From the NCBI GenBank assembly GCA_001792895.1, contig MARA01000037.1, forward strand, positions 1-64,000: a stretch of 64,000 nucleotides of DNA, written 5' to 3'. The position numbers and the translations under genes are program-made. How positions within the stretch are numbered: the stretch's first letter is position 1; each line of letters starts with the position of its first letter. Source of the DNA: Lentinus brumalis. Taxonomy: Eukaryota; Basidiomycota; Agaricomycetes; Polyporales; Polyporaceae. Below are positions 48,945 through 61,737 of the stretch, in pieces. The notes under the pieces are model-generated. The model was not told where the DNA came from, did not search any database, and was given only the letters and a program-made list of their open reading frames with translations.

Positions 48945-50764
48945 AACCTCTGAGCCAACCTACGTATGCTGGCGACATCCTCGCGTCTTCAGGTGACTAT
49001 ATGCGCATATACGCCACCCCCAGAATACCATCGATGCATGCAGAGTCTCAAGAGCCATCGGCAAGACATGTTGCGTTGTTCAGGGTGCGTTATCACCTAT
49101 CTAGTATCAGGCTGTTCCCTATCGTGTCTCTACTTTCTATGCGTGCAACAGCTATCAAGGAGTGTGAACCATACAGTGACACCGTTGGCAGGCTAGTGGT
49201 CTGCACCATGCATTTCCTGGGGCGCAAGCATGGCAGCACCCGCTACACAACGCATGCATGCGAGGTGATAGGTTCCCAACTCCTGAAGAGTTGTGCATAC
49301 ACTTGGACAGCTTGGGCTTAGGAGTCGATGCATGCATGGGAGCCCTGCATGACGAAATCTACTACGAACAACGTCAAGACTGCAGAGATTACTCTACGGG
49401 GCTCAACCTTGAAGGACATCCGGAGGCGAATGGCATTGGCAGCATTATAACGTACTTGTACACAGCACATACATCCAGTGACAATGCAACGAGAACAGCA
49501 GCGAGGAAAACGAATCTTGAGGCCGAAGTATTGGGACTGGGAGCCTGAGACACAAGTAAGACACGGGAGCGACTGAAGCCTGCAAGATGGACTAGAGGCT
49601 GGCGGAGCGACAACAGATAGAGGTGAGAGCTCGAATATGTGGGTCTGTGGTGGAGATCATTGCAGTCGAGCCATCTGTCGTCGAACAAGGCGGTGACTAG
49701 CAGAGGGATGGGAGTGATTATCGAGGTTTCTGCGTTCATGGCCGTTCACCTGGAATAGTCCAATAAGTACCTTTAGCCTAACCACGGTGATCGTGGAGAA
49801 GTGCTCATGATGGTGTTATAAGCTGGGGGGGATGACATATAGCTCAACAGGAACTGGATACTCTCAACCCCGCGCGGGACTCACTCCCCTTCTTTCACTG
49901 TGAGCCCCTCCCTCATGCGTGTAACATCATGACCCGGTGGCGGAGAACACTCACTAGTGACTCTTTCCCGGGAACACCATACCTGCATCTACGCCTATGC
50001 CTTCTCTTCAGTAGTGACGAAGCGTTTGCGCCAACTGTCGCCCCAGCTCGCCTGATCGACGATCGTCGGTCGTGAATAGCATGTTGAGCCGTTGTAGAGT
50101 AAATCGAGAGTTGTGATACATCCTTGGCTTGGCACTCTCTGGTGCAGAGGTGGGCAACTCCAACACCTTCTCTCCCCTAGGCATGCGATAACGGCCTATC
50201 GACGTGCAGAGAGAACGTGCAGAGAGAACGTGCAGAGAGAACGACCCAACAACATCTGTGATGCAAGTGTTCCTTAGATGCGGGCAGCTTTGACTGAGTA
50301 GACAGTCGTACATGAAGAATCCCTGGCCATTACTTTGTCATCTTGATGCCTTTGCAGCCCCCAACGTCGATGACGATGCGAAGCTCCCCTTGTATGTCTT
50401 CTGCTGCCGATGTGTTTGACTATCGGTCGCGAGCTTGCTATCTACCCGAATATGTCTAAGCTCGGCTTCAAAGTTCCGTGATTCACAGAGAGCTCGAAGG
50501 ACAGCTATCAAGCTAGGCAGCGAGAACAGTGAGGTTGACAGAAGCAATATGTTTGAAGCAGCAGGGGATGGAGGTATGGAACAAAAACGCGGTTTCGGCT
50601 ATGTAGTTTGGCGTGGCAACCGACGCGCATTTCGGCGCTTCGCTCCTTCTCCTCCTCGTCTCAGTCGGGCTCCTGCTCCTCTTCGTCTGTCCTTTGATCC
50701 TCCACACTCTCCTTCTGGCTTAGACGGCTCAATATTCTTGGGTTTCGACCTCTGACCGGAGCCA
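48945..50764. other. Single-copy intergenic region between the array and kinesin
   Basis: About 1.8 kb. It begins exactly where similarity to the other units ends. No gene was recognised: the frames at 49258-49548 (plus, 96 codons) and 50008-50313 (minus, 101 codons) have no known motif and are left uncalled. It holds a perfect 13-bp x3 repeat and the promoter of the kinesin gene. It is probably the ancestral divergent promoter region between LDB (minus) and kinesin (plus). Confidence 0.6.
50204..50242. repeat. 13-bp x 3 perfect tandem repeat
   Basis: Three exact copies of gtgcagagagaac, about 520 bp upstream of the kinesin start codon. Confidence 0.9.
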
Positions 50765-53700
50765 ATGGCGGAGCATGGCGATGGAAACATCAAGGTCGTC
50801 GTCCGATGTCGACCCCTCAACTCGCGCGGTTCGTATTTTTTGGCTACGCGTTCGTGCTCCGGAGCTGACACCCTATCCACCCTATCATTCCAATCATACC
50901 ACTGGATGATTATACGTGTTTGATAACGTACAGAAATCGCGCGCGGCGCGAAATGTCTCGTGCGCATGGAGGGGAACCAGACCATCCTCGAACCCCCAGA
51001 GCCAGGTTCTGCGGGTATGCAGGCGACGTCGGGACGCGCGTCGGAGCGCAAGCCGATGAACTTTACGTTCGACAAGAGTTATTGGTCGGCGGGACCCAGG
51101 GACGAGCCGAATTACTGCTCTCAGCAGACGCTGTACGATGACCTCGGGAAGGAGCTGCTGGACCATGGTTTCGCGGGGTTCAACGCGTGTATTCTGGCAT
51201 GTGAGTTGCTTCTTTGTCTTGAGACAAGGGTTGTGCTGATTTGTCGCAGATGGACAGACAGGTGCGTGTTCGGCCTTGCAGGCTGCGGGGACGGAGGCTC
51301 ATGAGATGGCTAGGTTCTGGGAAGTCTTACAGTATGATGGGTTGTAAGTCCTCATTTACGCATTTTGCTGCGAGCATGCCCGCATTCTGCACCGTGCGAT
51401 GGGCTGTCTATGCTTGTCGCTTCAAATCACGTGTGAGGAAGGGCGATGCCCTCGATGCGTCCATGTCGTCGCCCGGTGCAGAACAAGGCCCGCCCGCAGT
51501 GTTTTCCGTGTTCGCTGTGTGTTGACAGAACATCGAAGATGGCGCCGACAAGGGTATCATCCCACTCACATGTTCCGAGCTGTTCGCGCGCGTCGAGCAG
51601 AAGAAGGCCGTCGACCCACACATTAATTTCACGGTAGAAGTATCCTATATCGAAATCTACAATGAGAAGGTCCGCGACCTCCTGAACCCCAAGAACACCG
51701 GGAACCTCAGGGTTCGAGAACATCCCAGTCTCGGCCCCTACGTCGAGGATCTGTCGAAGCTCATGGTCAACAGCTACGACGAGATGATGACGCTTATGGA
51801 CGAGGGAAACAAGGCGCGAACGGTGGCGGCGACCAACATGAACGAGACGTGCGTGCCCCCTTGCTTTCGTGTGTAGTGGAGCTGACTGTGGCGTAGGTCG
51901 TCGCGTTCGCATGCCGTGTTCACTCTACTGCTCACGATGAAGAGACATGATGTGGATTCCAACCTCGACACGGAGAAGGTCTCGCGTATCAACCTGGTCG
52001 ATCTCGCCGGTTCCGAACGTGCTAACTCCACGGGTGCTACCGGCCAGCGATTGAAGGAAGGTGCCAACATCAACAAGTCTCTCACCACCCTGGGTAAAGT
52101 CATTTCCGCCCTTGCCACTGCGAGTCAGTCAGAGGGGAAGAAGGGGAAGAAGGGGAAGGCGGAGGATTTCATTCCTTACCGAGATTCCGTATGTTTGATT
52201 CACCCTCACCTGCAGCGATAGTCTGACCGGGCCCTTGTCTAGGTCTTGACGTGGCTGTTGAAGGACAGTCTGGGAGGAAACTCCAAGACTGCGATGATTG
52301 CTGCTATATCGCCCGCCGACGTCCAGTACGAGGAGACACTCAGTACGCTGCGTTACGCCGACCAGGCCAAGAAGATCAAGAACAAGGCCGTCATCAATGA
52401 GGACCCCAACGCGAAGCTCGTGCGCGAGCTCAAGGAGGAACTCGAGATGCTTCGAGGTACGTCGACTCATAATATTTCGCCTACTTGTGCGCTCATGTCG
52501 CAACAGCACGCGTGTCTGGAGCAAGTTCGGAGGCAGTCTTCGACCCGACGATCCCGGCGGAGCAGCAGAAGGTCACGTACCAGGCGAAGGACGGGACGAT
52601 CAAGACAGTCTCCAAGGCGGAGCTGCAGGAACAGCTGGAGACGAGCGAGAAGCTCATGCAGAGCCTCAATGAGACGTGGGAGGAGAAGATGCAGCGCACG
52701 CAGGAGGTTCAGAAGGAACGAGAGAAAGCGCTGGAGGAGTTGGGCATCACCGTTGACAAGAACAACGTGGGCGTGCACACGCCGAAGAGGATGCCCCACT
52801 TGGTCAACCTGGTGGGTTGCGCGGTCTTGCTCCGATGAGTCAGCGCGCACTCATGACTCTGCCTCTTTGCAGAATGAGGATCCGCTCATGAGCGAGTGTC
52901 TCATCTACCAGCTCAAGCCGGGAAAGACCGAGGTCGGCAGGTTGGACAGCCAGAAGTCCCTGTCAATCCGATTGAGCGGCGAAAGCATCGCGGAGGAGCA
53001 TTGCTACTTCGAGAACGTCGATGGCAAGGTCACACTCCATGCGATGCCCGACGCTGTGACTGTGAGTCTTGCGCATTCTCCTGCAGCACAGTGACTGATA
53101 CACTCCACGCAGTTCCTCAACGGCCGGCAGATAACGCCTGGGCAGGTGCGTGTCACGCCGCCTCTGAGTTCTCCCTACCACCCATAGCTGATCGATCGTC
53201 GTAGACATACAAGCTCCGCTCAGGTTTTCGGATCATCCTTGGTAGGTTTTCCCGTTCTTCATACACTGGCGAAATGTTGCTCAACGCACACAGGCGAACA
53301 TCATGTTTTCCGCTTCAACAACCCCGAGGAGGTGCGAAAGCTGCGAGACCGTGCCCGAGCAAAGTCGCAGATGAGCATCAGCGTTACTGCGGCCGAGCTG
53401 GCTGCCGGGGAGATAGAGTCGACGCGCCCCAGCTCGCCCACCGCGTCTAGTGTCGATGCCACCGATGTCGACTGGACCTTTGCAAAGCGTGAGGCTGCGC
53501 TGGCAAGGCTTGGCCTGGACCCTGCACTGGACAATCTTCCGGACGAGGACCTCAACAAGCTCTTCGAGAAGATCACCAAGGTGAAGACCATGCGCGACCA
53601 TAATCATAATGCGAAGCGGCCAGAAAGCAGCCTGAGCCAGGCGGACGACATCTGGAGCGAGTCTAGTCGACCGCTCGACACTCTGACGGACGACACCAGT

Positions 53701-56681
53701 GTCGATGCTATGACAAGTCACGACAGCCCGGAGATGGGCGAGAGCTTGAAGGATATGCAGAGCCAGCTGGAGCACCAGAGGGCGGAGTTCGAGATGCGTC
53801 TCCAATCTATTGCGGAGTCGGAGGAGGCGGAGGATATCAAGGTAGAGAAGGAGCAGATGGAGCGCCAGCTGAAACTTGTGCAGGTGCACATGAAGCGCCT
53901 GCTGGACGCTCGGGCGCGGGGAGAGACGGAGTTAGAAGACATCCCGTTCGAACCGGTTTTCTACACTGCGAAGCAGCTGCGTCTCATACGCAAGGTGCTG
54001 GATAAGTGGAGGGCCCATCGGTCTTTCTCTATGGCAGAGGTCGTCTTGTCCAACGCTGTCCTCATCAAAGAGGCGAATGTCATTAGGTGCGCCTCGCAAA
54101 ATTCTCCCCCTGGGGCTGCGAGAAGCTGATGCAACATCTGCCCCCCCTCCACAGCAAGGAACTAGGGAAGGACGTCAGCTACAACTTCACCGTCGCTGCT
54201 GGAGGCTCCCTTGCTGCCCCTGCGTCAGCTATAGACTCTATAGCTGGACTGGACCAGTTCGGTGACGTTGCTGATCCGGTGTTGGCCTCTGCGACTCAGC
54301 CGTCTGTGGCCGTCAAGGTTGTCGATCGGAGACACAGTGCTATCTATGTCTGGTCGCTGGACCGATTGCAACAGCAGCTGCAACGCATGCGCAATCTCAC
54401 CACGTTCATTGACCGCCCCTCGTACTCGCAGCACTTCTCGTCCGAAGAGCCTTTCTACGACAACCCCCCGCCTGACTACTCCTTCATCGGCAACGCCCTC
54501 TTATCGTTGGCACCTCTTTCTCGGCGTCTTTCCTCGTCATCTGTGGTGCCCATCTTTTGCAGATATACGGCAGAAGCGATAGGCTCGTGCCGTATCGAAG
54601 TCAAGATCGCCAATGTCGTTCTATCGCCAAAGCACGCGAACGTCTCTGCTACTTCCACTCGTTCTTCATCACCGGTACCGGGCACGGTCCCTCCTGGTAG
54701 CAAGATTACCTTCTATCTAGTCGTGGACCAGGTGAAGGGTCTCTCCCATCACGACTTCTCCTTCATTCATCTGCAAGTCCGCCTCTCCTCCTTCCTCGGT
54801 CCCTCCCTCACTGCTGAAGAGGTCTACCCCTCCTCTGCGGTCGATCTAGACTCGGGCACTCTTTCCGACCTGAAGTTCCGCCGCAGCTTCTCGGTAGTTG
54901 CCTCGTCGAAGGTCTTGACGTACCTTCGTCAAGGCTACGCGCCCATCGAGTTCTATGCCCGCCTCAAGCCCACTTACCTCGAACGCATGGAGCGCTGGGA
55001 CGAGATGCGCGACACGCGGATACCGACGAGCGTCGGTTCGTCGTCAGCGGGGACGCCTCAGAGCCTGCCAACCACTCTCCCTCCTATGCGCCGCTCGGAG
55101 AACGACTTCGTCGTAGAGCAGCTGCACGACGTGACTGCTTGGCTGCAAGTGTGCGAGCTCGCGCCGGACGGCACGTATAAGCCTGTGCCTGTGGTGTCGT
55201 CAGGATACCATGATCCTGGCTCGTACCAGCTGCATCAGGGCTTGCAGCGGCGGCTCGTGCTAACGCTTTCTTCCCACTCTGGTCGACAACTTCCTTGGAC
55301 AGAGATTACTCGCATACGGGTCGGAAACATTCGGCAGCTCGATGCCAAGGGTATGCTTCATGAATCGACATCCAAGGCCCTCACCACGCTGCCCCTCCTC
55401 CAGGACCAGACGATCGAGTATAAGCCCGACGGGACAGGAAGCATCACCGCTGAGGCTCTTTGGGACTCGAGCGTGCACAACTCGATCCTGCTGAACCGTG
55501 TAACGACTTCCGGTCAGCGGATCCTTCTCCAGGTTGCCTGGTCAGTGGCGATAGAGACTTGCGCCGAACCAGCGCAGTTCTCTATGGACACTGCGGTCAC
55601 CATTCAGTCTCGAGATGCTCGACCACCATCGCGACTGACCTCTCTGTTCGGGTCGACGAAAGTTCTGCCCAAGACCAGCACGATGTTCTCGGTCAGGCTC
55701 ACTCCTCCGCTGACCCGTTCGCCAAAGGACCTTTGGAGACTGGACACAGCCGAGAAGTACGTCCGCGGAGAGGAGGCGCTCGGGATCTGGAGACCGAGAG
55801 GCGTCTCGGTGGTGGAGGATTACTCGAGGCTTGTTACGATGGAACGCCGTGCGGCCGACGTGCAGGCGATCCGAGTCATCCTCGCCTCGTCACCAACGAG
55901 CAAGGTCAAGCAACAGGATGCAGAGGTTTGGGCGTCTGATGCGTCGGAAGAGTTGATGAGGAAGGCGCTTGCGCTGTGGCAGAAGCGCTTCGGTCACCGT
56001 GGCGAGGTGAGTGCTGCGAATGCTCCACAGGAAGGTGATGTTCTGACCGTTGCCCATCGCGGTCGTAGATCATCATTAGCCAGGAACCTGTCGAACCTGA
56101 CGTTCTCAGCGTCACCTCGGGCAAGGCACTGTCCGAGTCGCCCTCCGTCGACTCTCTCAAACTCAATTCGAGCACAAAGCTCGTTCCTAGAAAGTGCGTG
56201 AGCCCTTGCTGCGGCTTCTGGTAGCTCACGCTGACCTTGGCTATCTATTTGCAGTGACGGGCCGACCAAGAAGGGGCACTTGATGCTGATGACCAATGCG
56301 AACGAGAACACATGGGAGCGGCGATGGTTCGTCCTTAGAAGGTGAGTTACACCCCATTGCGTCATGGCCCGTACGTGCTAACAAGGGATGTCCCGTTAGG
56401 CCATACTTGTACATGTACGCCCACTCGAACGAGGTCGAGGAGATAGGTGTGATCAGTCTGACCGGCGTGAACATTGAGAACAATCCAGAGATGGAAGCCT
56501 TGCTCGGGGTACGTTTCTAGCCTCATCAACTGACGCCACTGCTGATAGCTGCTTGGCACAACAGAAAAAGTTCACATTCACACTTTTCACGTCCTCCAAC
56601 TCATATGCATTGGCTGCGCCAAGCCAGAAGGAGCTTCTGGCATGGACTACGAAGCTGGACCCGACCCGGCTCCCCTCATGA
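50765..56681 (+). CDS. unc104: Kinesin-3 motor protein (Unc104/KIF1A type)
   Basis: Seventeen exons: 50765-50828, 50934-51200, 51250-51261, 51314-51343, 51539-51848, 51897-52188, 52243-52456, 52507-52811, 52873-53061, 53113-53145, 53205-53241, 53294-54086, 54155-56006, 56069-56193, 56255-56341, 56400-56508, 56565-56681. They sum to 4836 nt (1611 aa) with every phase consistent. N-terminal motor: [10 protein letters not shown]-loop YGQTGSGKS (111-119), switch I NETSSRSH, switch II DLAGSE (263-268) and a Lys-rich loop 12 (GKKGKKGK) typical of kinesin-3. Then a coiled coil, an FHA domain (~499-600), a second coiled coil, a long central region and a C-terminal PH domain (~1512-1608; [10 protein letters not shown]). 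It carries early endosomes and vesicles toward microtubule plus ends, the PH domain binding phosphoinositides. Exon 3 is only 12 nt. The exon 5 acceptor was placed at 51538 because it restores [12 protein letters not shown]. No frameshift. Confidence 0.95.
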
Positions 56682-57235
56682 CGCGACACGAAACTTGATG
56701 ACCACACGGATTTTCGTATGCTTCTGAATCTTATCTTTCTCTCCTCTGGCTTTCTGTCTATACCACTACGCATTATTCCACTAGTCTTATCCTCTCGCGG
56801 TCGTCGTCGTGTTTTGCTTACTACTGTAATCCTCTCTTTGGCGTTCCCATCGCACACCCTCCCTGCACATCTATGCAAATGTTATATACGTACAACAATT
56901 GGCCGGTTCCATACACTCGTACAACTGATATCCCTAGTCGTTGCATACCACGATATCCTCATGTACCCCTATATTAGTAGCTCGGGGTTGATTAGACCAA
57001 TGGATTTGAGGCGGCCCGGGCCTCTAGTGGACAGCAGCGACTGGTCGGTGATAGCATGAAGTCACCACATGGGCAGGCAGATGACGCCGCCCGTGTGTGG
57101 CCGCTCGGTCGTCGGAAGGGCGACTGATACAGCGCGGATTGTGGCAAGACAGCGCGCATGGTCATAAGGTGGCGGAAGCGAGATGCGAGAAGCAAGATGG
57201 ACAGGACGAACTGCCCACGGCTGCTCTGCAGAAGA
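56682..57235. other. Convergent 3' region of kinesin and IMP3
   Basis: About 550 bp between two stop codons facing each other; expected to hold both 3' UTRs. Nothing else was recognised. Confidence 0.6.
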
Positions 57236-58088
57236 TCAGAGCAGGTCGAAATCGTCGAGCTGGGGGTGGTGTGAGTAAGCGAACTATGATACTGCAAGAG
57301 TTACACTCACCTCGTCGTTGTAACGCATGATCGTGCGCTTGAGCTTGGAAGTGTCCACCCAGGTTACGAAATCTTCCATGTGTCTGTACGAAGTGTGAGC
57401 GTGTCCTGGTGAGGCACAGGGTTCCGTGAGTCCATACCGTGTTACGAGATAGGCAGGGTCGGTTATCGTATCCGGCCCAACGCGAACATGCCCTTGTTCG
57501 ATGAACTTTACGGCCTGCAGCGAGGAGACGACATGTCAAGCAATTGATAGAGTTTAATATCGATTATCTGTGACAAAACGTACCGCGCTGACCGTCTCGG
57601 CCATCTTTGCCACGCACATTACGACCGCAAGGCGCCGTCTGCAGAATGCGGCGACGGTAAGCTTGTTCTCGATGTCGCTGAGCTTTGCCGAGGTGTTGAG
57701 CACGCCCATGTCGTAGAGTTTTGAGAGCAGCTGCCCCTCCATCTTGGCACGGAAGGGGTCATTCGCAGGAAGGAGGGAAAGGCGGTGGGCGAAAGAGCGG
57801 AGCGAACCGCACAATTTGTTGTATCTGGATGACGTCGCGCGGGGCATAAGACACGTTCGTATCGTGCCATCGAAGGCACAGAGAGATGATGACGCACTTG
57901 TGGTAATCCTCTCGATCCTGGATGTGATACCTGCGCATGACTTTGACCTCCCGGAGGTTCGCGTCTTGCTTCCACTACCCCGTCTCCCCTCAGCCACTGT
58001 TCTCTCTGCTGATCCCAGAAGTACTCACGTTGAGGAAGTCGACCTTCTTGAGCAGCTTCTGCTCATGGTATTTGAATTGCCGAACCAT
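57236..58088 (-). CDS. IMP3: U3 small nucleolar ribonucleoprotein IMP3
   Basis: Six exons: 58088-58029, 57974-57898, 57824-57584, 57514-57438, 57383-57311 and 57259-57236, total 552 nt, 183 aa, the usual length for IMP3. The protein starts [20 protein letters not shown], continues with [17 protein letters not shown], and holds an S4-type RNA-binding fold (RRRLAVVMC...[12 protein letters not shown]). It ends in YNDELDDFDLL. IMP3 acts in the nucleolus with Mpp10 and Imp4, helping U3 snoRNA pair with pre-rRNA during 18S maturation. Introns are 53-73 nt. The last coding exon is 24 nt. Housekeeping gene, head-to-head with the glycosyltransferase-like gene at 58379. Confidence 0.95.
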
Positions 58089-58378
58089 ACTGTAGCAGAG
58101 ATAGAGAGTTAAGCAGACGTCGTGGTCGTGGGTCGAGAGCGGGAAATTGGGCTGGGCGCTCTCCTGTAATTTTCCCAGAAAGGCAATAATGGATTCGCCG
58201 CCTGGAGAATTGACCCATTAATTCTCCTTTCGTCATCCGCCACCATGGCCGACAGTCAGGGTTACTCGTCTGGATTCTCCCTGGGCGGCCACAGCCTCAT
58301 GCGCGACAGATCTCTCCTTTCTCTTGTTTAAAACGGCCGGTTTCCGCGTCCCATCCACTCTTTTCTCGCAATACCCTC
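58089..58378. promoter_or_regulatory. Divergent promoter of IMP3 and GT-like gene 1
   Basis: Only ~290 bp separates the two start codons, so a shared bidirectional promoter is likely. It contains a short upstream frame (58244-58330) on the plus strand. Confidence 0.5.
58244..58330 (+). CDS. Upstream short ORF with a strong start context (28 aa)
   Basis: The start context gccaccatgg is an ideal Kozak match. The frame reads MADSQGYSSGFSL... for 28 residues, stops with TAA, and lies 48 nt before the start of the GT-like gene in the same direction. If it is within the mRNA leader, it should reduce translation of the main frame. It could also be a decayed first exon. No function is assigned to the peptide. 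Confidence 0.35.
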
Positions 58379-60130
58379 ATGCCGACACGGAGCACCTCGT
58401 CCCTGGCCCTGACTGCTGTCCTTATACTCGGCGGCCTCTGGCTTTTGTCGCACTCGTTCTATGGACGTGAACACTCCGAGCTAATCGACCGACCGCCTAT
58501 TGGCACCCAGCCTTCACACTCAGGGAACGTCACCGACAGCCCGCCCCCGTCACGGCGCAGGAAGAATGTCGCTGTCGCATCTACGTTCGGTGCTCATTTC
58601 GACGTGTACATGGCCTTTGTGAAGACGCTCGGAGATGTGATGGACGAGGAGGACGTGGACGGTCAGGTCATCCACCTCTTCGCGCAGGACTTCAACCTCG
58701 GCTTCCAAGAAGTCGCAGACGAATTGCACCTGTGGAAGCACCGCGGTATCCACGCAGATCAAGACCATATGATCGAATACGTCAATGCGAACACCGGAGA
58801 CGGTGGCGTTGACCTCCTCGTGTTCGGGACTTGTGAGTTCGAGTAAGCGAAGGAGTCTTCAGTCCATTGGTCGCGCACTGATCGTTGTGCGGTAGTCTGA
58901 GGGTCTGGCAAGAGGCCTTGGAGGATGCCTGGAATAGACGGGATGAGGAGCATAAGTTCAAGATCGTTTGCGGAGTACATCATGTGCAAGATACGACCTG
59001 GCAGAGTCACATAACCTACTGGGCTCGAAGAGACGCGATCCGTCTCTTGCCCATTGCGGACCAGTGAGTACGTCTTCATCCGCCACACAACCACGCTCAT
59101 GAAAGCATCCGTAGCGTCGCCGAAGGTTTCCGAGAAAAATTCGCTGGTCTCGCAGACAGTCCGGAACCGATACTCTACTCCGCGGGATACCAATATATAC
59201 CAGTGGACGTCCACGTACCGATCCTAGACGTACGAAACTTGCCGTCGAGGCCTCTTCCTCGGCACCTGTCCAAAGTGGCCATCCAAGGCAGCATCAACCC
59301 GGTCCGTCGCGATTACCATCGTATATTCAGGGAGCTCATCGCTTCTCTACATGGTATGAACACCTTAGTTGATCAGTCAAACCGTCGGCTCATCCGGTAT
59401 CAGAGGATCCGGAAGCATGGGGCTATCACCCTCTCGAAGGGCGCCGTTCCTTCGTACCGAACAACAGCGGCGTAGCACCGCCCTTCGAGCTGCTCCTCGT
59501 TGGGATGGGGTCCGTCGACATCCCCGACGAGCTCGCGTATGTGGTCAGCATCCACCATGACCTCACGTACAAGGAGTTCTACGCCCTCGTCGCGAACTGC
59601 GACGTCGTCTTGCCTGCGTTCGCCGACAATGGCTGTAAGTGTCGTCATCTGTGCCTGCTGCCACTTCACCGGGATGCCGTAACATCCAGAGATAGAACGT
59701 TGGCTGACATTCTCCCCTGGCTGCGCCGTGCTCGGTGATTATCGACACGCGTGTGACAGATTTTGAGGCCCAGGCGAGCTCAACGGTCGCGCTCGCAACG
59801 GAGCTCAACGTGCCTCTCCTGGTGACCGACCGCCATCGTAAAAAATACGGGTACATCGACGATGTGCGCGCGGTCATCACGCGCCCTGCGGCCATGCCGG
59901 AGGTCCAGGCGCTCAAGGCGCTGAGAACAGGAAATGCGTCGGCGTTTCTCGCATCGGATCCAGCAGACATTGGGAAGGCGATGGGCGAGCTGCCGGCGGT
60001 GCGTCGCGATGTGGAGAAGATGATGCAAGAGGGCTGGGTCCGAGGCAGGAGGGAGTGGATGGAATGGCGGGAAGGCGTCTGGGAGAAGAACAGGCAGGTT
60101 GCGAGGAAGATCTTGACGGACACGCCATAG
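58379..60130 (+). CDS. Putative type II membrane GT-B-like glycosyltransferase, paralog 1
   Basis: Five exons: 58379-58842, 58896-59063, 59115-59353, 59404-59634, 59760-60130; 490 aa with all phases consistent. A short cytosolic N-terminus is followed by one membrane segment (~8-26, LALTAVLILGGLWLL) with a Ser/Pro-rich stem, the form of a Golgi type II enzyme. The C-terminal half has a pattern resembling the donor site of GT-B enzymes: CDVVLPAFADNGYFEAQASS, then TVALATELNVPLLVTDR. I do not recognise a named family, so the enzyme class is inference. Tandem with a close paralog at 61738. Intron 4 (125 nt) is the longest. Confidence 0.65.
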
Positions 60131-61737
60131 GTCATTTCAGCGCGAGCAGACCGTGCAGGTCAAGTTCGGTGCCTAAATTAATTGTACGTTTCATCTCTAT
60201 ATCCATCGGTGTCGGACATGTATACCCGCTGCTCTTTGGCATCATACAGGGTAGCAGCGCCATAGGGCGTACGGTTGACTCGTTCTGTCTTGGAGTCCGA
60301 TAACGTCGCGCACTCGCAACGTGCATTCGATCTGGAACAAGCTCGGAGTGTCTCGACAGGTCTCTATCGACAGAGGGTGGCATCGTGTGGGAGACGGCGT
60401 GTCCGTTTCCTGCAACGTTCCGGTTCAGCGGCCCCGTGAACACGACACCCTTGGCAGATCCCCGCGAACAGAGTTAACGCTAGCTGGTGATCTACAGCCT
60501 CCGGTCAGTGCATCTCTCACATCGGGCGGATGTGCCGTAACCTTCCTGCCAAACCTCAGGCTCATGTCATGGGCCAGACACTGAGCGTCAGGTACTCGCA
60601 TGGGCCACCGTGCAGTTAGTACGTCGCTGGGTCCTCCTTATCAGTATTGTATCAGACTAGAAGCAAGCAATATATATATGTTTTCTGTATGCTTTGTTCT
60701 CCTCATCAGTTGACGGGGTTAAGCAGGGTTATTAGACTGGTAGATGACAGGAAGGTGGCGCAATGACGTAGCGCCCATGAGTAGATCGGAGATTACAGTC
60801 TTCTGGCGCACCCGCTGGTTATCCGCCGTGCTTCGCTTTCTCACCTCCCTCCCACACGACCCCCGTTATCGAGAACTTGTGCGATTGAAATCCTCCAACA
60901 TTTTTCTGGGTACATCCGGTGGTGGCCGGGTCTCCGAATACCAATTAAATTTAGAGGTCGCCGGTGGCACCGCGCGAGCGCATGAAGGTGAGTCGGCATT
61001 CCCTTGCCTTCGCTAACACTACTTCTGTGTAGATCTATGAAAAAGATCGATGGTGATCTATGCGCTATCTCGCCGATGCGAGCATCCGTCTTACCATTCG
61101 GCGAGCTTTTGCCGTGTGGCCGGAGAGGACCGGAGCTGGGCCAATGCCCCTCTCACTCAGACCGAGACTCTCAGTCTTCTTGTGAGTCTCGTATGCTCTC
61201 CAGTCCCCTGTCCACTTTCCCGGCTGCTCGCACCTGTTTCTGACGAGTATTTAGATGGCAGATTTGTATCACTCGGCAATGATTGGCAGGTGATGCCAGG
61301 TGTTAGCGACGGCGAGCGCAAATGACGACACTCCACTCTCGTCAAAATTCCGTCGTTACGGGACGCTTCGGGACTGGCATGTGTTCAGTGCATGCGCAAC
61401 ATGTCAGCCTCGAAAGCACCCCAGCTCTTGGCCAGCTGTAACCCGGATGTCGATCTGATACACACACTCAACGCTGAGCTCCGAGCATGGCTAAGTGCAA
61501 CGGAATGACATGAGCGTCAGGGTACCAGAGGGTACCCGAGGACTCCGGGTGACGCGAGATCCATCTCTGATGTCTTGTGGTAGCGCTGCCGGAGCCCGCC
61601 GTGGGACAACAGGCGATTCGTCTCAGCTTCGTCTCCTGTCTCGGAATATATTATCAGTTCCGAATGTTGTGATCCCCTTCGCACAAAAGCATTGCTAGAC
61701 TCAGGGCCTTCGCCGCAGCCCGTCCTCTCCTTTCTCC
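60131..61737. other. Intergenic between the two GT-like paralogs
   Basis: About 1.6 kb. Frames of 60-91 codons occur (for example 60744-61016) but carry no motif and no coherent splice pattern; none is called. It should hold the 3' UTR of paralog 1 and the promoter of paralog 2. Confidence 0.5.

Noticed and set aside
49258..49548. 96-codon plus-strand frame in the single-copy region left of kinesin
   Set aside because: No known motif, no splice partners and no second line of evidence.
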